From assembly GCA_016946835.1 (NCBI GenBank), contig JACVTC010000061.1, positions 851,501-915,500 of the forward strand: 64,000 nucleotides of DNA. The letters run 5' to 3'. Within the stretch, counting starts at the first letter, position 1; the number at the start of each line of letters is the position of its first letter. The stretch comes from Neocallimastix lanati (nom. inval.) (Eukaryota > Neocallimastigomycota > Neocallimastigomycetes > Neocallimastigales > Neocallimastigaceae). The notes beneath the pieces are model-generated. The model had not been told where the DNA came from, did no database searches, and worked only from the letters and a program-made list of their open reading frames with translations. Below are positions 48,453 to 64,000 of the stretch, in pieces. The position numbers and the translations under genes were made by a program.

Positions 48453-49958
48453 TTAAATTTTATCATTGTATATTCCAGTAATAATTTTTGCTGATACGGA
48501 AGATAAACTATCTTCAACTCCGTATAAAATATTTTCTAAAACGCTATAAGGATCTTCAAAGGACAATTTTGAAATAAATGAGTAATCATCATTTTTCATT
48601 CCAAAACGTGACATTGGTATGATGGTATTATTCCGACACATGAAGTTAGTAAGTAATTCAATATGTTGATTATTGTAGTACGATTTATCGATATTAATAA
48701 TTCGTTTTAATTGCTCTAGAATATTTTGTTTTCGAGTGTTATGATCAACTTGTTTTGAAGTACCATAAACAGTATAATGAGAACGGTCAAGATCAATATA
48801 TTGATTTTCGAAAAGAGGGTCAAGATTTCTTCCGACGACTTCCACGTAAAATTCTTCTTCTCCAAGCATTTTAGAAGAGACAGTTTTTACTCCTTTAGTT
48901 CCTGTTAAAGTAATATCACTTAGTAATTTGATAATTTTTTCATATTTTATTTCAACATAATTACTATCAAGTATATAGTAATTTTCTTTTTCTTCAAACC
49001 TTAAATTATTTATTTTAAAATAATCTAATAAGCTATCGTTAGTAATATTTGATTCATTTTTAATTTCGATATGACGTTCTTCATCACTTTTATTTTGGGT
49101 ATGAAAATTTTCTTCATATTTCCATTGATTTTTATTTAGTTCGTTATCACTTAAAACATATTTATCATTGTAGTCATCATCCCTTTCCAAGTTTATTACG
49201 TTATTAGGACAATTTTCTTTTACTTTATAAACATATAATATATCTTTTTCAACAACATATTCTATACCATTACTATCTAACCAGTCTAATATTTTTGAAG
49301 CTGGGTTTTTAAATTCAATATAAAGATTCTCAAGATTAAATGAAGAATCCCACTTTCCAAGAGTGTTATTAGAATCTTTTAAATATTGTTTAATAGTTTG
49401 GTGTATGATGAGAGGATGAAGTCTAGTGGTAAAAACAGTATGGGAATAAAGATAAAAACGTAAATTAAAACCGTCATAAACAACATCTAATACAATATCT
49501 TTTAAATTTATATATTTAAAACTATTTAAAATTCTTTCTTTTGAATCTTCATCATAATTTTCTGGTTTTAAATAAAATTCGACTACACTTAACTCTGTTT
49601 TATTATGAGTTATATTATACAACTCTTTCAAACCATTAATCGTATCATCATCGCCTGTAAGTTTATGAAAGTAACTCAAAGCTGATTGAGTGACTGGTTC
49701 TCCAATTGATTGAGCTGCTAGAATTCCAACATGAGTATTTGCTGCCACTTTATGTGAATTAATATGATTTATAACTTTTTTAACAAATTCATCGGGTTTA
49801 AAATTTGGTGATTTCCTTTTTTGTTCAAGAAATTTTCTAATTTTTTGAAGTAGATTTTTAATGTATACTTGAAAATGAATAAGCTCATTAGAAAATGGAT
49901 TAGATATTTTGTTACAAATATAATTAATGTCTGATTCAGAAAAATATTCTTTAGTCAT
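48453..49958 (-). CDS. Stand-alone C-terminal half of RNA polymerase largest subunit
   Basis: This intact 501-residue gene corresponds to the C-terminal part of the largest subunit of multisubunit RNA polymerase (RPB1 domain 5; archaeal Rpo1C/A''). AAQSIGEPVTQ (81-91) followed by LSYFH (94-98) is the trigger-loop region, with the trigger-loop Leu and His kept, then GLKELYNI. The C-terminal end is also typical: GRNLDP (376-381), HIELLTNFM (432-440), SRFGM then LSFEDP (465-470), and DSLSSVSAKIITG (483-495). The catalytic NADFDGD part is absent and not encoded nearby. It starts about 80 residues before the trigger loop, as archaeal A'' subunits do. The middle (about 240-310) is a divergent acidic insertion. 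Cellular fungal subunits are single chains of over 1400 aa, so a viral or plasmid origin is likely. Confidence 0.92.
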   Translation of the reverse strand: MTKEYFSESDINYICNKISNPFSNELIHFQVYIKNLLQKIRKFLEQKRKSPNFKPDEFVKKVINHINSHKVAANTHVGILAAQSIGEPVTQSALSYFHKLTGDDDTINGLKELYNITHNKTELSVVEFYLKPENYDEDSKERILNSFKYINLKDIVLDVVYDGFNLRFYLYSHTVFTTRLHPLIIHQTIKQYLKDSNNTLGKWDSSFNLENLYIEFKNPASKILDWLDSNGIEYVVEKDILYVYKVKENCPNNVINLERDDDYNDKYVLSDNELNKNQWKYEENFHTQNKSDEERHIEIKNESNITNDSLLDYFKINNLRFEEKENYYILDSNYVEIKYEKIIKLLSDITLTGTKGVKTVSSKMLGEEEFYVEVVGRNLDPLFENQYIDLDRSHYTVYGTSKQVDHNTRKQNILEQLKRIINIDKSYYNNQHIELLTNFMCRNNTIIPMSRFGMKNDDYSFISKLSFEDPYSVLENILYGVEDSLSSVSAKIITGIYNDKI

Positions 49959-50201
49959 TTATTTTTTTTTTTTTTTTTTAAATACTTTTATTAATTTTGC
50001 TTTATGAAAACGTATATATTATAATTTTTATTTAAGAAATATAAATGTAAATAAAATTTTTACATCTATATAATAATTTTTTTTTTTTTTTGTAATTAAA
50101 TTATTACGTTAAATTTAAAATAAAGATAACAATAAATAAATTTAATTTATTACACGGATTAAAGAAATCGATAAAATTATTTGATTTGATGAAATATTAG
50201 T

Positions 50202-50246
50202 TTTATTAAATTATAATTATAATTGTTATAATAAATAAATAAATAA

Positions 50247-50297
<51 letters not shown>

Positions 50298-51690
50298 AGA
50301 AAGAAAAGGATTTTTCTTTTAAAATTATAAATAATATACTAATAATTACTAATAACTTTAAAGTTTTTTTTTTTTTTTTTTAAATATAAATAAAATTATA
50401 TAAAATATAGTTTTATAATAATAAAATGATAGTATAGAATAAGAAAAGATAGAATTTAGATAATATTATAATTATCATTAAAAATAATTAAAAATAAAAT
50501 AAATAAAATTTAAAAAAAAAAAAAAAAAAAAGAGAGAGAGAGAGAGACGCCACAATTTAAACTTAATGAATTAATGAAACTAGGCTAAATGTTAATGAAG
50601 AAAAATTTTATTTATATGTATATAAAATATATCTTTTTTTTCTTTTTTTTTTTTTTAATTAGATAATTAGAATAAATTTTAAAATAAATAGAAATTTTTA
50701 TATTAAAAATTAAATTATTTAAAATTAAAAAATTAAAAAAAAAAAAATCTGTAAATTGTTATATATATTATAAAAAATAAAAAATAATTAAAAAAAAAAA
50801 ATTAAGCTTTTTTTAATTTTTAATATATGAGTAATTAAAGATATAAAATAAATAGTAGGATTGATAAAAAAAAAAAAAAAAAAAACTGTATCTGTCGCTA
50901 ATTAAATATAAAAAAAATATAAAAAAAATAAAAATAAAAAAATATTAAAAATAATATAATAATAAAATTTAAAAAATCAATTAAAAAAATTTTTTTTTAT
51001 ATTTTTAAATAATTATTAGTCAATCCATCAAAAATTATTAGGTTATACTTTATCATGGAAAAATAAAAAATAAAAAATATATAAAAAAAAAAAGGAAAAA
51101 GTAAATAATTACTTATAATTAGATAGAAATTTAAAATTATAATTCTATTTATAATAATAATAAATATTTTATCAATGTTTATCTATTTTATTTTAATACT
51201 AATTTTATGGCATATTCAATTTTTTTTTTAAAAAAAAAAATAAATTTAATAAATTCAATAATTAAAAAAGCTTAATTTCAATCTTGATATTATTTTTTTT
51301 TCTTAAAAAATATATATAAATTATATATAATATATCAAATTATTCAATTTAATAATTTCATCTATTATATATGTATTGATTTTATTGTATAGAACATCTC
51401 TTTTTTTTTTATTTATTAATATTTATTATTATTTCTTATTTACATAAAGTTTATTTAAATGTTAGATTTACAAGAAAAAAAAAAAAAAAAAGAATCATTG
51501 AAATGCAACAATAATTTTTTTTCTGTAATTTCATGTAACAGCTGATATACATTAAAATAAAAAAAAAAGTATAATGTAATAAAAATAATAATATGTTTAC
51601 TGCAAAATTATTAAAATATAATATAAAAGTATAAATTAATAATATAAAGTATAAAATAAAATTAAATCTGTAACAAAAAATAAAGTATAT
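50202..51690. repeat. Duplicated segment B (right half of filled site)
   Basis: This segment matches 60931-62430, from TTTATTAAATTATAATTG through GACGCCACAATTTAAAC, CTGTATCTGTCGCTAAT and TAGGTTATACTTTATCATGG to GTAACAAAAAATAAAG. Differences are mainly homopolymer lengths and single bases. No gene is visible in either copy. It ends in a long A tract (about 51704-51743) that joins it to C2. Confidence 0.92.
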
Positions 51691-51700
51691 AATAATAATA

Positions 51701-51743
<43 letters not shown>

Positions 51744-51747
<4 letters not shown>

Positions 51748-52345
51748 AAATATAAAGTGCCTTATAATCGTAATAGAAATTTATTATAATGAGAAGTTAT
51801 ATTATTAAAATAGTTTAAAAAATAAATAAATAAATAAATAAAAAAAAAATAATAATAATAATAATAATAATATGCTAGTCTCAACTCAATGAGACGCTTA
51901 AATCTGTTAAAAAAGAAGTTAGAAGAAAATACACTCAACAATATAAACACAGAATGTTAATCAATTATTTATTATATTATATTTTTATTAATAAAAAAAA
52001 AAAAAACATCAATTTAAATATAAAGATATATTATTTCTTTTTATATATAAGTATGGATACACTATGTTATGTCATAATGTACCTAAAGTTAATTGTTAAC
52101 CTTAAACATATATATATACATATATATATAAAGTAAAATAATATTTAACTAAATAAATTATTTTACTATTTTTTAAAAATTTAAAAGGTGGAAAGGTGGA
52201 AAGGTGGAAAGGTAGTAAAAATATATATATATATATATATATAAAAATAAAAAAATCCAATAATTTCAATGATTTCAATAATTTTTCCTTTTCTTCATCA
52301 GAGTAGAAATCTTGTTTCATACTATTCTATGTCAAACTTATTTTA
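51744..52345. repeat. Duplicated segment C2
   Basis: This is a copy of 42631-43195, with the LTR-like end CTTAAACA at 52108. Two small differences are GAGACGCTTAAATC against GAGACGTTTAG and one extra GGTGGAAA unit. It starts right after the A tract that ends B and is followed by the decayed coding region. Confidence 0.82.
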
Positions 52346-52438
52346 TTGGATGTTATTTCAACACAATTATATTTAATATATACCTTTCATTTTAGTAAAT
52401 TTCATTATTTATTATATAATAAAATAAAATCATAACCA

Positions 52439-58060
<5,622 letters not shown>

Positions 58061-58345
58061 TACAATATATCAGATTAATATAACTTAATAAAAAAAAAAA
58101 AATAACTAAATGAAAATACTTTCATTTTTAATAATTTTATTAAAATAAATAAAATAATTAATCATTTTAAAAAAAAAAAAATATTAAAATAAATAAAATA
58201 ATTAATCATTTTAAAAAAAAATATTAAAATAAATATTATACTTAAATGTTACTTTTAAAAAATAACTACTATTTTTATTAAATTATGAACATTATTTTAT
58301 TAAATGTTTCTAAATATATATATATATTTATAATATAAACCAAAT

Positions 58346-59814
58346 TTAATTTTTATAAATAAAATAACTATTAAATAATTCATGTGGAGTATTTACTAAT
58401 AATTTATATATTTTACGAATATATTTTGAATTACTATATGAATCATTTAAAACTATTTTATTATTTCTTAATTCATTTCCAAAAACTTTGTAGTCATAAT
58501 ACATTGATACATGTATAATAAATCTACTAGAATTATTATATATTAATGAAACTATATAACACATTTTTATTACAAATAATTCATAATAACTATTTATTTC
58601 TATATCTAAATTGAGTATAGAATTTGGATCTCTTAGTATTCTATCAACTTTTTTTATAATTAGTCAGAAAATTTATAATAGATCGAAGACTTTTAATATT
58701 TATATTTTTATATAGATCAGCATTATTAAAATAATAATATTTTTTTTCCACGGTATTTTTTTCCACGGTATTGCGGATTAATTATTTTAATTAATTGCTC
58801 ATTAGTATTATAAATACAATTCATTCCTCCTTCAACTATATAATCTTCAGTATCATCTATCCTTTTTATCACCAATAATCTCATAATTTAATACTTTATT
58901 TAAATCAATACCATATTTCATTATTAAATTGTTATTTTCATCTCGCTTAACAATATCAAACAATTTTAAACCTTCATTTGTAAATACACTATTTACAAAT
59001 TCATATACATAATTATTATCACATTTATAATATAAACTATTTTTTTTTATATAGTTTATTTGAAAAATATTTAATAGAGTTTAAGGAATAAATAAATGGA
59101 AGTTTAACATAACTTGAATTACCGTCGTATTATAATATTATATTTTTTAATTACATCAGAACAATAATTTAATGTGGTTATATCTCTTCCATAATCCATA
59201 ATCATATAGTCAATTATATTTCTAATAGTAATACGACTATTTATATTCATATCTATATAATTATCTAATAAATGCTTATGAACATTAGAATAAAAATATT
59301 TAAATATTTCAAAAGATATATTAGCTAAAGCGTTCTGTTCCAAAGGATCACCAAAAAAAATAAAACAAAAACTTTAGTATATATATAGGAATAATTATAT
59401 AAAAATAATAAAAAAAAAAAATTAAAATAACGTTTATTTTGAATTAAACAAATTAAAAAAGCATCATCTTTTTCTTTTAAAAGTTCATCAATTAAATATT
59501 TATTTACAATTATTAAATCATAAACTTCAAAATTACTAATATTTCCCAAATCATCCATAATATCTTGCTGGCTTATTTTTTTTGCACCAAAATTTTAAAC
59601 GCTCATACTGCTTTTTATTATTTATCATATATAATTGATTGGTAATAATACTTATATCGACAACATATTCATGATCTTTTATTGATTTATAATTTAATAA
59701 TGGTTTTTCCAAAAATATTCCTTGCTTTGCAATATTCAATAATTTTTCTGGATCACATTCCCCATTTAATTCTTTATAAAAATCTTTAGTATTCTCTTCA
59801 AAAGTTTTTGACAT
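58346..59814 (-). pseudogene. Decayed ~1.5-kb gene, possibly repeat-protein type
   Basis: It begins MSKTFEENTKDFYKEL at 59814. Coding-like pieces continue with frame changes: GIFLEKPLLNYKSI, DAFLICLIQNKRY, DPLEQNALANISFEIFKYF, LKLFDIVKRDENNNL, LNKVLNYEIIGDKK and, at the end, YYDYKVFGNELRNN. Repeated short helical phrases of the type 'dDaFLiclIqNkRY' and 'nALAnisfeIfkyf' vaguely recall divergent ankyrin-type repeats. That is a guess, and no family is assigned. A 15-bp tandem duplication TTTTTTTCCACGGTA (about 58741-58770) is one visible lesion. Confidence 0.55.
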
Positions 59815-59840
59815 TTTTATTAAACTTATTAAAAATAAAT

Positions 59841-59847
59841 AAGTATT

Positions 59848-59925
<78 letters not shown>
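59841..59925. repeat. (TTTA)n array at duplication edge
   Basis: About 21 TTTA units directly precede segment A'. A shorter TTTA tract precedes segment A at about 45940-45965, so the left edge of the duplicated A-B unit lies in this simple repeat. Confidence 0.95.
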
Positions 59926-59927
<2 letters not shown>

Positions 59928-60930
59928 GACATTAAAAAAATATAATATATATATATATATATATATTTTATTTCTTCAATAGGTTTAAGTTATATTAATG
60001 GGACAAGGGAAAAAGAAAAAGGGGGGACACACTTGTATAAAATAAATAAAATAAATAAAAAAGACAAATAAATTTATAAAATATATAATAAAATTTTAAA
60101 ATAGTAATAATAATTAAATAATTATAATAATAATTAAATAATTATAATAATAATAAAATAATTATAATAATAATATAATAATTATAATAATAATATAATA
60201 ATTGTAATGATAATTATAATAATGATTTTAGAAGAAAAAAAAATAAAAATAAAATAAAAATAAAAATAAAAATTAAAATGAATATATAAGATTCTTCAAA
60301 AAAAAAAAAAAAAAATCCTATTAAAATTATATTAAAAAGAATCATTAATGAAGATTCCTTCCATTTTTATTATTAAATGATTATTTTTATTCTAAATATT
60401 AGATTTAAAAAATATATATTTAAATTTATAAAAATAAATAAATAAATGTATATATATATAAAAGTATATATATTTAAATTTTTTTTTATTAAACCTTCTT
60501 TTTTTTTAAAATATATATATTAATTATAAAATATTTAAATTAACATTTAAAAATAAAAATAAAAATAAAAAATAAAAGTTAAATAATTTAATAGTAAAAA
60601 ATTGGCTATATCAAATAAAATACAATAAATACTAATTATAAAAATTTATATATATATAATTATGATTATAATCGTAATAATAATTTTAATAATAAAAATT
60701 TTTATATTTTTATTTTTTAAATTTATATATTTCTATTTTTTTCTTTTTTATTTCTATTTTTATTTATTATTATATTTATATTGACTCTCTACTTGTAGTT
60801 GTAGGAAATAATGACATTTCAACATTAAATTATTCCATATAAGTATATATATAACCTAACTGACTGATTTTAATAATAAAGATCACTATCTTTTATATTT
60901 GATTATTAATTATTTATATATATATATTCG
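59926..60930. repeat. Duplicated segment A' (empty site, left half)
   Basis: This is a copy of 45956-46900. It runs to ATTAATTATTTATATATATATATTCG and joins B' at 60931 without any insert. Its TAATAATTAAATAATTA block is expanded by several units compared with A. Confidence 0.92.
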
Positions 60931-61804
60931 TTTATTAAATTATAATTGTTATAATAAATAAATAAAAAAAAAAACTAAAAAAACTAAAAAAAAAAAGCTA
61001 AAAAAAAAAAAAAAAAAAGAAGAGAGAAAGAAAAGGATTTTTCTTTTAAAATTATAAATAATATACTAATAATTACTAATAACTTTAAAGTTTTTTTTTT
61101 TTTTTTAAATATAAATAAAATTATATAAAATATAGTTTTATAATAATAAAATGATAATATAAGAAAAGATAGAATTTAGATAATATTATAATTATCATAA
61201 AAATATTTAAAAATAAAATAAATAAAATTTAAAAAAAAAAAAAAAAAAGAGAGAGAGAGAGACGCCACAATTTAAACTTAATGAATTAATGAAACTAGGC
61301 TAAATGTTAATGAAGAAAAAATTTTTTTATATGTATATAATATATATCTTTTTTTCTTTTTTTTTTTTTTTTAATTAGATAATTAGAATAAATTTTAAAA
61401 TAAATAGAAATTTTTATATTAAAAATTAAAATATTTAAAATTAAAAAATTAAAAAAAAAAATCTGTAAATTGTTATATATATTATAAAAAATAAAAAATA
61501 ATTAAAAAAAAAAAAAAAAAAAAATTAAGCTTTTTTTAATTTTTAATATATGAGTAATTAAAGATATAAAATAAATAGGAGGATTGATAAAAAAAAAAAA
61601 AAAAAAAAAACTGTATCTGTCGCTAATTAAATATAAAAAAAATATAAAAAAAATAAAAATAAAAAAATATTAAAAATAATATAATAATAACATTTAAAAA
61701 ATCAATTAAAAAAATTTTTTTTTATATTTTTAAATAATTATTAGTCAATCCATCAAAAATTATTAGGTTATACTTTATCATGGAAAAATAAAAAATAAAA
61801 AATA

Positions 61805-61843
<39 letters not shown>

Positions 61844-62430
61844 AAATCGCTTATAATTAGATAGAAATTTAAAATTATAATTCTATTTATAATAATAATA
61901 AATATTTTATCAATGTTTATCTATTTTATTTTAATACTAATTTTATGGCATATTCAAATTTTTTTTTTTTTTAAAAAAAAAAAAAAAATAAATTTAATAA
62001 TTAAAAAAGCTTAATTTCAATCTTGATATTATTTTTTTTTTAAGAAAAAAATATATATATATATATAATATATATCAAATTATTCAATTTAATAATTTCA
62101 TCTATTATATATGTATTGATTTTATTGTATAGAACATCTCTTTTTTTTTTTTTTATTAATATTTATTATAATTTCTTATTTACATAAAGTTTATTTAAAT
62201 GTTAGATTTATAAGAAAAAAAAAAAAAAGAATCATTGAAATGTAACAATAATTTTTTTTCTGTAATTTCATGTAACAGTTGATATACATTAAAATAAAAA
62301 AGTATAATGTAATAAAAATAATAATATTTTACTGCAAATTATTAAAAATAATATAAAAGTATAAATTAATAATATAAAGTATAAAATAAAATTAAATCTG
62401 TAACAAAAAATAAAGTATATAATAATAATA
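60931..62430. repeat. Duplicated segment B' (empty site, right half)
   Basis: This is a copy of 50202-51690, in direct contact with A'. Together A'-B' is the reference for the uninterrupted locus. Confidence 0.92.
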
Positions 62431-62472
62431 ATAAAAAAAAAAAAAAAAAAAAAAGCATATAACTAAATAAAG

Positions 62473-62526
<54 letters not shown>

Positions 62527-64000
62527 ATAGAATAAAATACATTATAAAAATAATAATGAAATAAAGTATATTATTCTAATTATTATTATTATTATTTTTA
62601 AATAATGTTTAATAATATTTATAAAATAGTATAGAAAAAAATAAAATAAAACAAAAGCATTCATAATAAATGCTATCCTATATAGAATGTATGGAATAAT
62701 GATGATGATGAAGTATGGAAGGAAGTGTTTTAATGAAAAAAACTCCTCAAATAATTTATATAAAATTTAATTTAAAAATAAAAAGAAATAAATAAAACTA
62801 TTTATATATAAATATAAAAAAAAAATTTTTAATAGTCATTAATAAAATAAAATAAAAAATATATATATCTATATTTAGATATTTTGACAATTAGGGTCTA
62901 TTGTATTTTATTTCATTTTTCCTTTTTTTTTCTTTTTTTTTTTTTAATTTTAATTTTATTTTTTTTTTTTTATTATTATTTTAATATAATATAAAAAAAA
63001 ATTAAAATATTTCTTTTTCTATATTTAATTAAAAATAATAATAAGTGAATGAATAAATGAATATTAAATAAATAAATATACAAATTAATTTAAACTTAAT
63101 TGATTATCGTCTTAAGTATACCTTGAATTATCTTTACTATTATTGTTGTTAATTGTAAATATAATATTTTTATTATTATTATTATAAATACAATTTATTA
63201 TTATTATTATTTGTCATGATTATTAAAATGTTTTAAAATGTATGTTAATCTACTTTTTTTTAAAAAAAAAAAATTAAATGTTTATTTATATTATATATAT
63301 TATCTTTATTTATGTATTATAAAAAAATATATAATAAATAATATATATATTATTTATTTATTTTATCTATTTAAATAGTTTTATTTTATATTTTAAAAAT
63401 ACTATAAATATTAAAAGAGCTTTATTATTTTTAATAGAAATGTATTAAATTTTTAGGGGATAAAATAAATAAATAAATAAATAAATAAAAATACGAATAA
63501 TAAATTAAATTAAAAAAAAAAAAAATTTTAGTTTAATTATCTAATTAATAGAAATGTATCATCCATCAATTCAATTAAGAGATTTCTTTAATTTATCTCT
63601 CTAGTTTTATTTATTTATTTATTTATTATTGTTAATATTTATTTATTTACTTTTTTATATTATTACAAGTTATTATTTATTTATTTATTTATTTATATCA
63701 TTACAGTTATTTATTTATTTATTTACTTTTTTATTTATATTTTTATTAAAAAAATTAAAAGATAAATAGATAAAAGATATTTATAAAATAAATATATATC
63801 TATAATTTTATTATTTTATATATATTTATTTTTATTTTATTATTTCAAAAATAAAAAAAAAAAAAAAAAAAAAAAAAACTTTTTTTATATATATTTTCTT
63901 TATAGCATTTATTAAATGATAATAATAATAATAATAATAATAATAAGATAAAATAAAATAATTAAAAAAAGCAACAAAAAAAAAAAAAAAATAAAATAAA
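62431..64000. other. AT-rich spacer to window end
   Basis: A poly-A tract of more than 40 nt (about 62478-62525), TTTA arrays near 63610 and 63680, (AAT)n near 63918-63945, and a mild GC patch (GCTATCCTATATAGAATGTATGG, about 62671-62693) are present. No gene or structured RNA is supported. Confidence 0.65.

Larger units (their letters stand above)
46901..50201. mobile_element. ~3.3-kb insert carrying an RNA polymerase gene
   Basis: The insert is defined by comparison: A and B are adjacent in the right copy (junction at 60930/60931) but here separated by about 3.3 kb. It has three coding features: a plus-strand 151-codon frame, a broken plus-strand small gene and a minus-strand RNA polymerase gene. 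Edges are A/T-rich, so the left edge is uncertain by about 60 bp (46900-46962). No terminal inverted repeat or target duplication can be read with confidence. Its gene content suggests DNA from a large DNA virus or an extrachromosomal element. Confidence 0.7.

Noticed and set aside
48453-49958. Host RNA polymerase pseudogene
   Set aside because: The frame is intact, starts at a natural split point and differs strongly from the conserved cellular trigger-loop flanks; a truncated cellular paralogue remains possible but less likely.

Overview
The window is an extremely A+T-rich, gene-poor stretch of eukaryotic nuclear DNA. Short GT-AG introns, poly-Asn and acidic low-complexity proteins, long AAT/TTTA/TAAAA microsatellites and a FLYWCH-MULE transposon fit an early-diverging fungus, most likely an anaerobic gut fungus (Neocallimastigomycota). 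This is an inference. The snoRNA cluster, whose order matches that of budding yeast, supports a fungus over other AT-rich eukaryotes such as Dictyostelium.

Layout. 1-26.5 kb is mostly a transposon graveyard: two decayed FLYWCH-MULE transposons (one split by a solo LTR), at least five minus-strand LINE fragments, one seven-helix membrane protein gene (6968-7954) and one long membrane-anchored acidic protein gene (14811-17651) with a candidate W2/eIF5C domain and a PP1-docking motif. 27.0-34.9 kb is the conserved core. It holds six box C/D snoRNAs on the minus strand (26992-28293), a divergent five-exon PIH1-domain gene (29131-31150), and a convergent four-exon PQ-loop transporter gene (32287-34902).

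The snoRNAs were recognised from C and D boxes, terminal stems and rRNA complementarity. Applying the rule that the fifth nucleotide upstream of D' marks the target gives 25S U2421, 18S U578, 25S C2197, 25S G2288, 18S A28 and 25S C2959 (yeast numbering). These are the targets of yeast snR78, 77, 76, 75, 74 and 73, in the same order as the yeast polycistronic cluster. PIH1 proteins act in the R2TP chaperone that assembles box C/D snoRNPs, or in dynein preassembly, so the divergent neighbour may be functionally linked.

39.2-62.4 kb is a rearranged repeat block: a degenerate Ty1/copia element, a punctuated (TAAAA)n satellite, and two tandem copies of a host segment (C...A-B). In the right copy A' and B' touch. 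In the left copy A and B are separated by about 3.3 kb carrying a stand-alone, divergent C-terminal half of an RNA polymerase largest subunit (48453-49958), an orphan ORF and a broken small gene. In the right copy, about 7.4 kb between C2 and A' carries a heavily frameshifted 5.6-kb reading region and a second decayed gene. The simplest reading is that DNA from a large DNA virus or similar element entered this duplicated locus and is decaying. Viral origin is an inference; the filled/empty-site structure is read directly from the sequence.

Frameshifts in the 52.4-59.8 kb genes could partly be long-read homopolymer errors, but the host genes nearby are intact. Nothing in the window suggests a bacterial locus, CRISPR array or rRNA gene.
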